Origin: CAIWHR01 sp963734055
Lineage (GTDB): Bacteria; Pseudomonadota; Gammaproteobacteria; Burkholderiales; Casimicrobiaceae
Assembly: GCA_963734055.1 (NCBI GenBank)
Contig: CAVTFQ010000005.1
Location: forward strand, 1-64,000
Length of the DNA: 64,000 bases
Direction of reading: 5' to 3'
This document shows, piece after piece, positions 23,172 through 35,889 of this stretch. Below the pieces are notes generated by a model that was not told the origin of the DNA, did no database searches, and worked only from the letters and a program-made list of their open reading frames with translations. Positions within the stretch are counted from its first letter, which is position 1. Each line of letters starts with the position of its first letter. The position numbers were made by a program, and so were the translations under genes.

Positions 23172-23945
23172 ATGCGCTTCCTGACCGACCATCCCATCAT
23201 CTTCGGCGTGGTGTCGTTCATCCTGCTCTGGCTCGCGACCTGGGCGGGCGGCACCTTCCTCCAGTCGCGGCGGCCCCTCGACGCGGCCGGCCGCACGGAC
23301 TTCGGCGTGATACAGGCGGCGACGCTGACGCTGCTCGGCCTCATCATCGGGTTCAGCTTCTCGATGGCGACGAGCCGCTACGACCAGCGCAAGGCCTACG
23401 AGGAGGAGGAGGCGAACGCGATCGGAACGGCGTACGCGCGCGCCTCGCTGCTGCCGGAGGGCGGCGATACCGCGAAGTTGCGCTCGCTGCTCCGCAATTA
23501 CCTCGAGCAGCGGATCGTGTTCTACGAGACGCGCGAGCCGGAGCGCGTGCTCGAAAGCGACGCGCGCGGCGCGCGCCTCCAGGGAGAGATGTGGACCGTG
23601 GTGAGCGACGCCGCGCGCACCGAGCCCACGTCCTCGACGGCACTCGCGGTCATCAGCATCAACGACGTGCTGAACCGCCAGGGCTACGCGCAGGCGGCGT
23701 GGTGGAACCGGATCCCGCTGCAGGCCTGGGCGCTGATGGTGGCAATCGCGCTCTGCTCTTGCTTGCTCGTGGGCTACGGCATGCAGAACGCGCGTGTCGA
23801 ATCGTTCATGCTGCCGATGCTGCCGCTCGTCGTGGCGATCGCGTTCCTGCTGATCGCCGACATCGACAGCCCTCGCTCCGGAACGATCAGCGTCACCGCG
23901 CAGAACCTGGAGGCGCTCGCGCAGTCGCTGCGGACGCCCCCCTGA
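23172..23945 (+). CDS. DUF4239 (bestrophin-like) membrane protein
   Basis: A 257-residue inner-membrane protein. Two N-terminal helices (IIFGVVSFILLWLATWAGG and ATLTLLGLIIGFSFSMA) are followed by a soluble segment beginning RYDQRKAYEEEEANAIGTAY. Two further helices (ALMVAIALCSCLLVGYG and MLPLVVAIAFLLIAD) come near the C-terminus. This topology and the GFSFSMA...YEEEANAIGTAY signature match the DUF4239 family, which is related to bestrophin channels. The ATG at 23172 is the start that begins the first helix. Transported species unknown. Confidence 0.8.
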   Translation: MRFLTDHPIIFGVVSFILLWLATWAGGTFLQSRRPLDAAGRTDFGVIQAATLTLLGLIIGFSFSMATSRYDQRKAYEEEEANAIGTAYARASLLPEGGDTAKLRSLLRNYLEQRIVFYETREPERVLESDARGARLQGEMWTVVSDAARTEPTSSTALAVISINDVLNRQGYAQAAWWNRIPLQAWALMVAIALCSCLLVGYGMQNARVESFMLPMLPLVVAIAFLLIADIDSPRSGTISVTAQNLEALAQSLRTPP

Positions 23946-23959
23946 AGCGGCGCCGCGCC

Positions 23960-24229
23960 CTAGACGCGACCGTCGCGAAGCTGGCTTTCGTTCCAGGCGC
24001 AGGCGGACCGCAGTTCGGCGCACTCGCGCTCGCCGATCGAACGCACGTCGATCAGCATCGGGTCGGGCATCTCGCCCGGCACCGTCACCAGCTCCGCTGC
24101 CGGCTCGCGCTCGGCGATCCTGAGTTGCGCCTCGCGCCAGTCGGCGGCGGTCAAGAGGTAGGATCGCACGACATGCACCGGCTCGTGGCCGACCCGCGGC
24201 ATCACGGCGTGGCCCTTGAAGAGCTTCAC
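23960..24229 (-). CDS. Hypothetical protein
   Basis: An 89-residue soluble protein (MKLFKGHAVMPRVGHEPVHV). No motif or family was recognised. Its ATG overlaps the stop of the preceding zinc-ribbon-like gene by four bases (24226-24229), so the two are translationally coupled. Confidence 0.55.
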   Translation of the reverse strand: MKLFKGHAVMPRVGHEPVHVVRSYLLTAADWREAQLRIAEREPAAELVTVPGEMPDPMLIDVRSIGERECAELRSACAWNESQLRDGRV

Positions 24230-24468
24230 GGCGCGGCCCTCCCGCAGTCACCGCCCGCCGCGGCTTCCGCCCTGAGGTGCATCGAGTAGAGCAGCGACCG
24301 CCCCGTGCCGGGATCGGGGCAGACCTCGACCACGCGGCCGCAGGCCTCGCACCGGATGCTCCGCGCGGCACCGGCGGCCCGGCCGCCGCCGGCAAGCGAC
24401 TTGCGCTCGTCGTCGGTCAGCGCGCGCCCCGATCGCGGGCAGAGCTTCTGGTAATCCCTCAGCGCCAT
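24226..24468 (-). CDS. Small zinc-ribbon-like hypothetical protein
   Basis: An 80-residue protein with several cysteines: KLCPRSG near the N-terminus, IRCEACGRVVEVCPD in the middle and GGDCG at the end. The CxxC knuckle plus a further Cys suggests zinc binding. A good AGGAATGG-type leader precedes the ATG. It shares a four-base start/stop overlap with the downstream hypothetical gene. Confidence 0.6.
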   Translation of the reverse strand: MALRDYQKLCPRSGRALTDDERKSLAGGGRAAGAARSIRCEACGRVVEVCPDPGTGRSLLYSMHLRAEAAAGGDCGRAAP

Positions 24469-24573
24469 TCCATTCCTCCGTCGGTTCAGTGCGGGTCCGG
24501 CCTCGGCGGGCCGTTTTCCTCGCCACGGACCTCATCGTAGACGCCGACAGATATTTACACTACTGAGGAATTG

Positions 24574-24588
24574 GCATATATGATATGC
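24574..24588. promoter_or_regulatory. Palindrome at the start of the LysR gene
   Basis: GCATAT-ATG-ATATGC has perfect 6-bp arms in the only AT-rich stretch near the LysR gene. It overlaps the proposed start codon at 24580 and lies just upstream of the alternative ATG at 24592, a position suited to autoregulation. Confidence 0.3.
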
Positions 24589-25515
24589 ACTATGTTCAAC
24601 CTTCGCGGCGTCGACCTCAACCTGCTGCCGATCTTCGAGGCGGCCTACGAGGAGCGCAGCCTGTCGCGCGCCGCGGACCGCCTCGCGCTGACCCAGCCGG
24701 CGGTGAGCCACGCGATGAACCGGCTGCGCGCACTGTTCCGCGACGAGTTGTTCATCCGGCGATCGCGCGGCGTGCAGCCGACGCCGGTCGCCGACCAGGT
24801 CTACGCCAGGCTTCGCGGTGCGCTCGCCTCCGTCCGCCACGCCGTGGTCGAGACGCGCGGCTTCGATCCCGCCACTTCCGAGCGGCAGTTCTTCGTCTCG
24901 ATCCCCCACCCGCTGGGACCGATGATGGCCGTGCGCCTGCGTGAGCGGTTCTTGCACATGGCGCCGCGCGTTGGGGTCGCGTGCAGCACGCGGTCGCGGC
25001 CGATCGATCAGGACCGCGGGTTGCGCGAGGGACGGATCGACGCCGCCATCGACTGGCTCGTGCCCGCCGGCGGGCCCTTGCGCGAGCGCACCGTATTCGA
25101 CGACGGGCTCGCGATCATGGCTCGCAGCGGCCACCCGGCACTGCGCTACCGGTCGCGGGAGCGGGTCGTGCGGAACGCCGAGTTCGTCTCGCTGCGCCCG
25201 CGGGTCGAAGGCGAGCACCCGGTGCCGGCACTGCGCGAATGGCAGCGCCTGTCGCTCCGGGTCGCGCTAGAGGTGTCGGAATTCATCGAGGTGCTGATGG
25301 TCGCCGGCGGGTCGGACCTGCTGGCTCCGGTGCCCTTCAGCATGGAGCGCGTGGCGCGCGGACCGTTCGCCTTGCGGCCCGTCGCCGCCATGGGTCGCGT
25401 CGCGCCCATCCCCGTGAGGATGATCTGGCATCCCGCGCGGGATCGCGATCCCGCGCACGCGTTCCTGCGTACGGAGCTCGCGGCCGCGGTCGCCGACGTC
25501 GCGCGGGGCCGCTAG
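24580..25515 (+). CDS. LysR family transcriptional regulator
   Basis: A regulator of 311 residues. The N-terminal winged helix reads FNLRGVDLNLLPIFEAAYEE, then LSRAADRLALTQPAVSHAMN and ELFIRRSRGVQPTP, which is typical of the LeuO/NodD-like subgroup. The substrate-binding domain follows from about residue 95. The ATG at 24580 is preferred because GAGGAA lies nine bases upstream. ATG 24592 is possible. It is divergent from the zinc-ribbon pair and has no adjacent catabolic operon, so the regulon cannot be inferred. Confidence 0.88.
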   Translation: MICTMFNLRGVDLNLLPIFEAAYEERSLSRAADRLALTQPAVSHAMNRLRALFRDELFIRRSRGVQPTPVADQVYARLRGALASVRHAVVETRGFDPATSERQFFVSIPHPLGPMMAVRLRERFLHMAPRVGVACSTRSRPIDQDRGLREGRIDAAIDWLVPAGGPLRERTVFDDGLAIMARSGHPALRYRSRERVVRNAEFVSLRPRVEGEHPVPALREWQRLSLRVALEVSEFIEVLMVAGGSDLLAPVPFSMERVARGPFALRPVAAMGRVAPIPVRMIWHPARDRDPAHAFLRTELAAAVADVARGR

Positions 25516-25568
25516 CGCGACGGCGGCGGCGCGATCGCGCGTAACGCGACTGATTTCCCGCGTGAATC

Positions 25569-25645
<77 letters not shown>

Positions 25646-25699
25646 CCGGCGGCGATTATGGCACCCGGGGAAGCACCCGGGCAAACCGAAGGAGGATCC

Positions 25700-25918
25700 T
25701 TAGCGCGCCTGCGCGTCGAAGCCGGCGCCTTCGATCGCCGCGACGATGGCCGCGGCATTCGCGGCAGCGGCGTCGAATTCGACCGTCGCCGCCTTCTTCT
25801 CGAGCGACACGTCGACGCGTGCGACGCCGGGCACCTGCTTCACGGCGCCGGTGACGCTGTTCACGCAGCCCTGGCAGTGCATGCCCTGGACGGCGAACTC
25901 ACGGGTGATCGTGGTCAT
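25700..25918 (-). CDS. copZ: Heavy-metal-associated copper chaperone (CopZ-like)
   Basis: A 72-residue single HMA domain with the metal-binding motif GMHCQGCVNSV, a Cu(I)-binding CxxC. The ferredoxin-like pattern (VPGVARVDVSLEKKAATVEF, then IVAAIEGAGFDA) is complete. It starts 13 bp after the copper ATPase gene ends, so both come from one transcript and the chaperone would deliver Cu(I) to the ATPase. Confidence 0.92.
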   Translation of the reverse strand: MTTITREFAVQGMHCQGCVNSVTGAVKQVPGVARVDVSLEKKAATVEFDAAAANAAAIVAAIEGAGFDAQAR

Positions 25919-25931
25919 CGGATTTCCTCTT

Positions 25932-28205
<2,274 letters not shown>

Positions 28206-28351
28206 TGGGTGCACGGCGCGCCAGCCGCATCCGACGCACCAAGGCTACGTTGTATCTATGTATGCGCGATTCTACGCCCCGCAAGAGGGGGCGCCGTTTG
28301 ATCTGGCCCAAAGCCGACCCCGGGCAGCCCCGCCCTCGCTCCCTCGAACGA

Positions 28352-28534
28352 CTACAGCAGCATCGCACTACCCGGCCGGAAGGGCGGCCGAGCCAACCAG
28401 ACGGGGCACAGCGCCTCGACCACGCTCATCAGGTCGTCGAGCGTGCGATAGGGGTCTTCGTCGAAGGCGCGGCGCGGGGCGAGCCCTCCCTCGGCGGCAA
28501 ACGGCGAATCAGCGGATTTCGCGGAGGAGCTCAT
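28352..28534 (-). CDS. Small partner protein of the nucleotidyltransferase
   Basis: A 60-residue acidic protein (FAAEGGLAPRRAFDEDPYRT, DDLMSVVEALCPVWLARPPF). The start is an ATG inside the last codons of the nucleotidyltransferase gene (overlap 28509-28534), so the pair is coupled. No known domain was recognised. By arrangement it could be an antitoxin or regulatory partner. Confidence 0.55.
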   Translation of the reverse strand: MSSSAKSADSPFAAEGGLAPRRAFDEDPYRTLDDLMSVVEALCPVWLARPPFRPGSAMLL

Positions 28535-29042
28535 CGAGCAGGGATTCCCGCTTGAAGATACGAAAATATCCACGGACCTCCTCCATGTCGAGCGTGGGCC
28601 GGTTGGCCCGAAGCAGCGCGCGGATGTCCTCGAGGTCCTGCGTGCGTCCGGGGTCGTTGGTGATCCCCTGCAGCTTGAACCCGATCAGCCCTTCCGCGCT
28701 CACGACACGAAGCTCCCCGAGCGCGGTCTCGAGCTCCGCAGCGTGCTCCAGCAGGCGGCGCGCGATCGGCCGGCTCGCATAGAGCAAATCGATCCGTTCA
28801 TCGCCCCGCGCGTAATTGGCCGCGTCCGCGCTTCGATGGAGGCGACGGTAGCCCAGTCGTCGAAGCTCGGCTTCGATCTCGTCCGCCTTCTCCGCGTCGA
28901 CCAGCAGGTCGACGTCCTGCGTGGCGCGGACCACTTTGTGCGACGCCAGCGCCAGACCCCCGATCAATGCGAATCGGGCACCGATAGCGTGCAAGGCCAC
29001 GGCCACCTGCGCGATCTGGGCGCCGAGGCGGGAAAGCGGCAT
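28509..29042 (-). CDS. Nucleotidyltransferase-fold protein (AbiEii/MNT-like)
   Basis: A 177-residue protein of the nucleotidyltransferase superfamily. It has IGARFALIGGLALASHK followed by RATQDVDLLVD. This is the G-G/S ... D-x-D core of polymerase-beta-like transferases, and resembles the DUF1814/AbiEii group used as toxins in type IV systems. The second half (GFKLQGITNDPGRTQDLEDI) matches the family's conserved KxxxxxxxxxR...D region. The overlap with a small downstream gene and the lack of metabolic neighbours suggest a toxin-antitoxin-like or stress role. Confidence 0.78.
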   Translation of the reverse strand: MPLSRLGAQIAQVAVALHAIGARFALIGGLALASHKVVRATQDVDLLVDAEKADEIEAELRRLGYRRLHRSADAANYARGDERIDLLYASRPIARRLLEHAAELETALGELRVVSAEGLIGFKLQGITNDPGRTQDLEDIRALLRANRPTLDMEEVRGYFRIFKRESLLDELLREIR

Positions 29043-29054
29043 CGCGCAACGTCC

Positions 29055-30068
29055 CTACCCTTCTGTTGCGAAGAACGCGTCGACAACGCCGATCGCACGG
29101 TCGACGTCCGCGCGCCCGACGTCGAGGTGCGTCACCCAGCGCTGGTGCGCGCTGCCGGTGATCTGCACGCCGTTCGCGGCGAGATGCTCGGCGAACCCGT
29201 CGGCCCTCCCCTCGCGTACGGTGACGAAGACCATGTTCGTCTGCGGCGGCGGGACGTCGAGCGCGCGATGCTTCGCGAGCCCCGCCGCGAGCCGCGCCGC
29301 GTTGTCGTGGTCCAGGGCGAGCCGCGCAACGTGGTGCTCGATCGCGTAGCGCCCCGCCGCCGCGAGCACGCCCGCCTGCCGCATCCCGCCCCCGAGCATC
29401 TTCCGCCAGCGGTGCGCGGACCTGATGTAATCGCGCCGGCCGCACAGCACGGAGCCGACGGGCGCGCCCAGTCCCTTCGAGAGGCAGACCGAAGCGGAAT
29501 CGAACCACCTCGCGATCGCCGCCGGTTCAACCCCGCGCTTCACCGCCGCATTCCACAGCCGCGCGCCGTCGAGATGCAGCGCGAGCTTGCGCCGGTCGGC
29601 CAGGGCGCGCACCGCCGCGACGTAGCCTTCGGGCAGCACCTTGCCGCCGATCGTGTCCTCGAGCGCGATCAGCCGCGTCTTCGCGAAATGCGAATCGTCG
29701 GGCTTGATCGCGGCTTCGATCGCGGCCACCGGAATCGTGCCGTCGGAAGCGTTGTCGAGCGGCTGCGGCTGGATGCTGCCGAGCACTGCGCCGCCGCCCG
29801 CTTCGTAACGGTAGGTATGCGCCTCCTGGCCGACGATCACTTCGTCGCCGCGCCCGCAGTGCGTCATCACGCCGATAAGGTTCGACTGCGTGCCCGAGGG
29901 CACGAACAGCGCCGCCTCGAATCCGAGGAGCGCCGCGACCTCCTCCTGCAGCGCATTGACGTTCGGATCGTCGCCGAACACGTCGTCGCCGACCTCCGCC
30001 GCGGCCATCGCCGCGCGCATGGCGGCGGTCGGCCGCGTCACGGTGTCGCTGCGGAAGTCCATCGCCAT
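29055..30068 (-). CDS. ltaE: Low-specificity L-threonine aldolase
   Basis: A 337-residue PLP-dependent enzyme that cleaves L-threonine or allo-threonine to glycine and acetaldehyde. The N-terminus is MDFRSDTVTRPTAAMRAAM, the cofactor region contains GTQSNLIGVMTHCGRGDE and HLDGARLWNAAV, and the Schiff-base lysine is in SVCLSKGLGAPVGS. Two starts are possible, ATG 30068 and ATG 30062. The upstream MITE-like element ends only four bases before the first, so the ribosome-binding site must lie within the element. Confidence 0.9.
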   Translation of the reverse strand: MAMDFRSDTVTRPTAAMRAAMAAAEVGDDVFGDDPNVNALQEEVAALLGFEAALFVPSGTQSNLIGVMTHCGRGDEVIVGQEAHTYRYEAGGGAVLGSIQPQPLDNASDGTIPVAAIEAAIKPDDSHFAKTRLIALEDTIGGKVLPEGYVAAVRALADRRKLALHLDGARLWNAAVKRGVEPAAIARWFDSASVCLSKGLGAPVGSVLCGRRDYIRSAHRWRKMLGGGMRQAGVLAAAGRYAIEHHVARLALDHDNAARLAAGLAKHRALDVPPPQTNMVFVTVREGRADGFAEHLAANGVQITGSAHQRWVTHLDVGRADVDRAIGVVDAFFATEG

Positions 30069-30071
30069 CGT

Positions 30072-30262
30072 CTAGTGTCCCGCTCCGGAAGTAACTTGCC
30101 AATGTCCATGACCGAGCGTCCTGCCCCCAAGACAAAAGCGGCGAAAACGGCGCAATGCGCGGAGCAACGCGAAGCGAATATCGGGAATATTCGCGAGCGC
30201 TGCGACAATGCATTGCGCCGTTTGTCGTCCACTTTTGTGCAAGGTATTTTCGGAACGGGACA

Positions 30263-30266
<4 letters not shown>
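30072..30266. mobile_element. 195-bp MITE-like inverted-repeat element
   Basis: Terminal inverted repeats of 28 bp (30072-30099 and 30239-30266) match at 24 positions and begin CTAGTGTCCCG. Inside are a perfect 14-bp inverted repeat (AAACGGCGCAATGC at 30145-30158 with its complement at 30210-30223) and a central palindrome GCGAATAT-cggga-ATATTCGC (30174-30194). There is no coding potential. The whole element can fold into one long hairpin. One end supplies the TAG stop of lysS; the other lies four bases from the ltaE start. Confidence 0.75.
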
Positions 30267-31777
<1,511 letters not shown>

Positions 31778-31779
31778 GG

Positions 31780-32884
31780 TCACACTCCCTGCTTCAGGCT
31801 CGCCGCGATGAAGTCCTCGAGGCCGCCGTCGAGCACCGCCTGCGTGTTGCCGACTTCGTAGTTCGTGCGCAGGTCCTTGATCCGCGACTGGTCGAGCACG
31901 TAGCTCCGGATCTGATGGCCCCAGCCGATGTCGGTCTTGCTGTCCTCGAGCTTCTGCTGCTCCTCGCGGCGCTTGCGGAGCTCGAGCTCGTAGAGCTTCG
32001 AGCGCAGCATCGCCATCGCCTCGGCGCGATTCCGGTGCTGCGAGCGGTCGTTCTGGCACTGGACCACAATGTTCGTCGGCAGGTGCGTGATGCGGACCGC
32101 CGAGTCGGTCTTGTTGATGTGCTGGCCGCCCGCGCCCGACGCGCGGAAGGTGTCGACCCGGAGGTCGGCCGGATTGATCTCGACCTCGATCGAGTCGTCG
32201 ACCTCCGGATAGACGAACACGCTCGCGAACGACGTGTGCCGGCGTGCGTTGGAGTCGAACGGGCTCTTGCGCACCAGCCGGTGCACGCCGACTTCGGTGC
32301 GCAGGTAGCCGTACGCGTAGTCGCCCTCGACCTTGACCGACGCGCTCTTGATCCCGGCGATCTCGCCCGGCGTCTCCTCGAGGAGCTCGGTGCGGTAGCC
32401 CTTGCGCTCGCAGTAGCGCAGGTACATCCGCAGGAGCATCGCCGCCCAGTCCTGCGCCTCGGTGCCGCCGGAGCCCGCCTGGATGTCGATGAAGCAGTTC
32501 GCGGAGTCCAGCGGATTCGAGAACATCCGGCGGAACTCGAGATCGCCCACGCCGGCGGCGATCGAGGCGACGTCCTTCTCCACCGCTTCGAGGGTCGCGT
32601 CGTCGCCCTCCGCGTGGGCAAGCTCGAACAGCTCGCCGCTGTCGGCGAGCGACGCGCCGAGCGTGATCAGCGTTCCGACGACGCCGTCGAGCAGCTTGCG
32701 CTCGCGGCCGAGCTCCTGCGCCCGCTTCGGGTCGTCCCAGACTTTCGGATCCTCGAGCTCCCGCGCGACCTCGGTCAGCCGCACCGCTTTCGCATCGAAG
32801 TCAAAGATACCTCCGCAGCTCGTCGGTGCGCGCCTTGAGGTCGGCGAGCGACGCGGCGATCTGGTTGACGCGTTCGGCTTCCAT
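31780..32884 (-). CDS. prfB: Peptide chain release factor 2, with programmed +1 frameshift
   Basis: RF2 terminates translation at UGA and UAA. The gene starts with ATG at 32884 (MEAERVNQIAASLADLKART). After 27 codons the frame meets UGA at 32801-32803 in the context CGG AGG TAT CTT TGA C: an internal Shine-Dalgarno-like AGG three codons before the stop and a slippery CUU. This is the classical autoregulatory +1 frameshift site. In the shifted frame the rest is intact, including the stop-recognition tripeptide SPF (LVRKSPFDSN) and the peptidyl-hydrolysis GGQ (GAGGQHINKTDSAVR). The product is about 367 residues, the normal RF2 length. lysS follows directly. Confidence 0.96.
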
Positions 32885-33044
32885 CGGGGTCCTTCGAGGC
32901 AAACCGAAATTATAGCCGATCGAACCGGCGAATCCCTGTCCGCTTCAGGGTCACGTTTGGGAATGACGATCGTTTCGCCTATCATCTCGAGTCCGGCCCG
33001 AACGTCCTGCCCGCCGTAGTCCGCGACCTGTACCGGAGTCCCTC

Positions 33045-33626
33045 ATGCCGACTTTCTTCGTGAACAAGCAGCGTGTCGATATCGGCCCCGACGTCACCAG
33101 CGACACGCCGCTCCTGTGGATCCTGCGCGACCATCTAAACCTCACCGGCACGAAGTACGGGTGCGGCATTGCGTTCTGCGGCGCATGCACCGTCTACGTC
33201 GCCGGCCAGCCGACACGCTCGTGCCAGCTGCCGCTCTCGTCGATCAAGCCCGGCACGGAGATCACGACGATCGAGGGGCTCAAGACGAGGGAGGCGCGGG
33301 CGGTCCAGGCCGCCTGGCAGAGACTCGACGTGCCTCAATGCGGGTACTGCCAGAGCGGACAGGTGATGGCGGCCGCCGCGCTGCTCGCGACGAAGAAGCA
33401 GCCGACCGACGCCGACATCGACACCGCGATGAGCGGCAACCTCTGCCGATGCGCGACGTACGTCCGCATCCGGGCCGCGATCCACGAAGCGGCGAAGTCG
33501 CTCGACGGAGCGAAGCGGGCGAGCGCGAGCGAGCCAAGGCCCGAAGGGCGCGTCGCCGAGCGATGGAGGTCGGCCGTTGGCCCGGCGCTGGCGGTGTTGC
33601 CGACGGACGAAGAGGCCGACGCCTGA
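33045..33626 (+). CDS. iorA: (2Fe-2S)-binding subunit of a molybdenum hydroxylase (IorA-like)
   Basis: A 193-residue small subunit of the xanthine-dehydrogenase superfamily. The plant-ferredoxin-type cluster is bound by CGIAFCGACTVYVAGQPTRSC, and the second cluster by CGYCQSGQ and GNLCRCATY. It passes electrons from the molybdenum subunit encoded 12 bp downstream. The family is usually about 150-160 residues. Here a charged tail after AAKSLDGAKR extends the protein by roughly 35 residues. Isoquinoline oxidoreductase-type enzymes hydroxylate N-heterocycles or aldehydes, but the real substrate is unknown. Confidence 0.88.
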   Translation: MPTFFVNKQRVDIGPDVTSDTPLLWILRDHLNLTGTKYGCGIAFCGACTVYVAGQPTRSCQLPLSSIKPGTEITTIEGLKTREARAVQAAWQRLDVPQCGYCQSGQVMAAAALLATKKQPTDADIDTAMSGNLCRCATYVRIRAAIHEAAKSLDGAKRASASEPRPEGRVAERWRSAVGPALAVLPTDEEADA

Positions 33627-33638
33627 TCGGAGGCCGCC

Positions 33639-35873
33639 ATGAACCCGATGCGCATGCGCCCCCGCAACGCCGCCTTCCCCGTAGGCATCGATCGCCGCGA
33701 ATTCCTCAAGGCGACCGCCGCCGCGGGCGCCGGTCTGACGCTGGGCTTCTGGTCCGCGGCCGTGGCTGCGCAAGCGTCGGGGCCGGGGAAGACGGCCGGA
33801 ACCGCCGCCGCCGGCGGTTTCGAGCCCAATGCATTCATCACGATCGGCACGGACAACACCGTGACCGTCTACGTGAAGCATCTCGAGATGGGCCAGGGCA
33901 CCTACACGGGGCTGCCGACACTCGTCGCCGAGGAGCTCGACTGCGCGTGGTCGCAGATCCGGGCGACGGGCGCGGCGGCCGACGCGTCGCGCTACGCAAA
34001 CCTTCTCTGGGGCAGCGCGCAGGGCACCGGGGGCTCGACGGCGATCGCCAACTCGTTCGAGCAGTACCGGCAGGCGGGTGCCGCCGCGCGCGCGATGCTC
34101 GTCTCCGCCGCGGCGAAGCAATGGAACGTGCCGGTCGACTCCGTCAAGGTCAGGAGCGGCGTCGTGTTCCACGCAAACGGAAGGAAGGCGACCTTCGGCG
34201 AGCTCGCGAGCGCTGCGGCGCGGGAGCCCGTGCCGGCGAACGTCAAGCTCAAGGATCCGAAGGACTTCGTCTACATCGGCAAGCACGTGCCGCGGACCGA
34301 CTCGAAGGCGAAGTCGAACGGCACCGCGCAGTTCACGCAGGACGTGAAGTTGCCGAACATGCTGACGGCCGTCGTCGCGCATCCGCCGCGCTTCGGCGGG
34401 CGCTTCAAGACCTACGATGCGGCCGGCGCCTCGAAGGTGCCCGGCGTGCGCCACGTGATCGAGGTCCCGAACGGGATCGCCGTCGTCGCAACCTCGTTCT
34501 GGTCCGCGAAGCTCGGACGCGATGCGCTCAAGATCGAATGGGACGACGCGTCCGGATTCAAAGGATCGTCGGACGACCTCCTGGCGGAGTACCGCCGGCT
34601 CGCCGGAACACCGGGCAAGATCGCCCGCAACGACGGCGACGCCGTGAAGACGATCGACGGCGCAGCGAAGAAGTTCGAGGCGACCTACGAGTTCCCGTAT
34701 CTCGCGCACGCGGCGATGGAGCCGATGAACTGCGTGGTCCGGCTCGACGCCAATGCCTGCGAGGTCTGGAACGGCGAGCAGTTCCAGACCGGTGACCAGC
34801 ATGCGATCGCGCAGGTCGTCGGGCTCAAGCCCGAGCAGGTGAAGCTCAACATGCTCTACGCGGGCGGCAGCTTCGGCCGTCGCGCGAATCCGGCCTCCGA
34901 CTACCTGATCGAGGCCGCGGTCATCGCCAAGGCGATCGCCGCCAAGGGCAAGCCGAGCGTGCCGGTCAAGCTCGTCTGGACGCGGGAGGATGACATGCGC
35001 GGGGGCTACTACCGCCCTGCGTACCTGCACGCGCTCAGGGCCGGCGTCGACGGGAGCGGCAACGTCGCGGGCTGGCAGCACCGCATCGTCGGCCAGTCGA
35101 TCCTCGCCGGCACGCCGTTCGAGAAGATGATGGTGAAGGACGGCATCGACGCGACGAGCGTCGAGGGCGCCTCCACGCTGCCCTACGAGATCCCGGACCT
35201 CGTGGTCGAACTGCACACACCGACGGTCGGGGTGCCGGTGCTGTGGTGGCGCTCGGTGGGGTCGACCCACACGGCTTTCTCGACCGAGACCTTCATCGAC
35301 GAGCTCGCGCAGGCAGCCGGCAAGGATCCGGTCGCGTTCCGCAAGGGGATGCTCGGCAGGCACCCACGGCATCTCGGCGTGCTTGAGCTCGCCGCGACGA
35401 AAGCGGGCTGGGGAACGCCGCTCGCGCCCGGCAGGGCCGGCGAGAAGCGCGGCCGCGGCGTCGCGGTCCACGAGTCGTTCAACACGTTCGTCGCTCAAGT
35501 GGCCGAGGTGAGCGTCGGCAAGGACGGAGCGTTCCGCGTCGACCGCGTCGTCTGCGCCGTGGACTGCGGCCTCGCCGTCAATCCCGATGTCGTGCGTGCG
35601 CAGATGGAGGGCGGAATCGGCTTCGGGCTCTCTGCGGCACTGTATGCCCGGATCACGCTCAAGGACGGCGTTGTCGAGCAGTCGAACTTCGACGAGTACC
35701 CGTTGCTGCGCATCAACGAGATGCCCGTCGTGGAAGTGCACATCGTGCCGTCGACCGAGAAGCCGACGGGCGTTGGCGAGCCGGGAGTCCCGGTGATAGC
35801 GCCTGCCGTGGCGAACGCGCTGGCGGCGGCGACCGGCCAACGGCTCCGCGCGCTGCCGCTCAAGCTCGCCTGA
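33639..35873 (+). CDS. iorB: Molybdopterin-binding subunit of a xanthine dehydrogenase-type hydroxylase (IorB-like)
   Basis: A 744-residue catalytic subunit. It begins with a twin-arginine signal (DRREFLKATAAAGAGLTLGF), so the folded complex is exported to the periplasm. Cofactor-binding regions include GQGTYTGLPTLVAEEL, GSAQGTGGSTAIANSFEQYR, GGSFGRRANPASDYLIEA and the C-terminal GVGEPGVPVIAPAVANALAA with the base-catalyst glutamate in GEPG. Electrons would pass through IorA to a cytochrome. No c-type cytochrome or cofactor-insertion gene is adjacent. Confidence 0.9.
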   Translation: MNPMRMRPRNAAFPVGIDRREFLKATAAAGAGLTLGFWSAAVAAQASGPGKTAGTAAAGGFEPNAFITIGTDNTVTVYVKHLEMGQGTYTGLPTLVAEELDCAWSQIRATGAAADASRYANLLWGSAQGTGGSTAIANSFEQYRQAGAAARAMLVSAAAKQWNVPVDSVKVRSGVVFHANGRKATFGELASAAAREPVPANVKLKDPKDFVYIGKHVPRTDSKAKSNGTAQFTQDVKLPNMLTAVVAHPPRFGGRFKTYDAAGASKVPGVRHVIEVPNGIAVVATSFWSAKLGRDALKIEWDDASGFKGSSDDLLAEYRRLAGTPGKIARNDGDAVKTIDGAAKKFEATYEFPYLAHAAMEPMNCVVRLDANACEVWNGEQFQTGDQHAIAQVVGLKPEQVKLNMLYAGGSFGRRANPASDYLIEAAVIAKAIAAKGKPSVPVKLVWTREDDMRGGYYRPAYLHALRAGVDGSGNVAGWQHRIVGQSILAGTPFEKMMVKDGIDATSVEGASTLPYEIPDLVVELHTPTVGVPVLWWRSVGSTHTAFSTETFIDELAQAAGKDPVAFRKGMLGRHPRHLGVLELAATKAGWGTPLAPGRAGEKRGRGVAVHESFNTFVAQVAEVSVGKDGAFRVDRVVCAVDCGLAVNPDVVRAQMEGGIGFGLSAALYARITLKDGVVEQSNFDEYPLLRINEMPVVEVHIVPSTEKPTGVGEPGVPVIAPAVANALAAATGQRLRALPLKLA

Positions 35874-35889
35874 GGGCGGGCCGCTGCCC

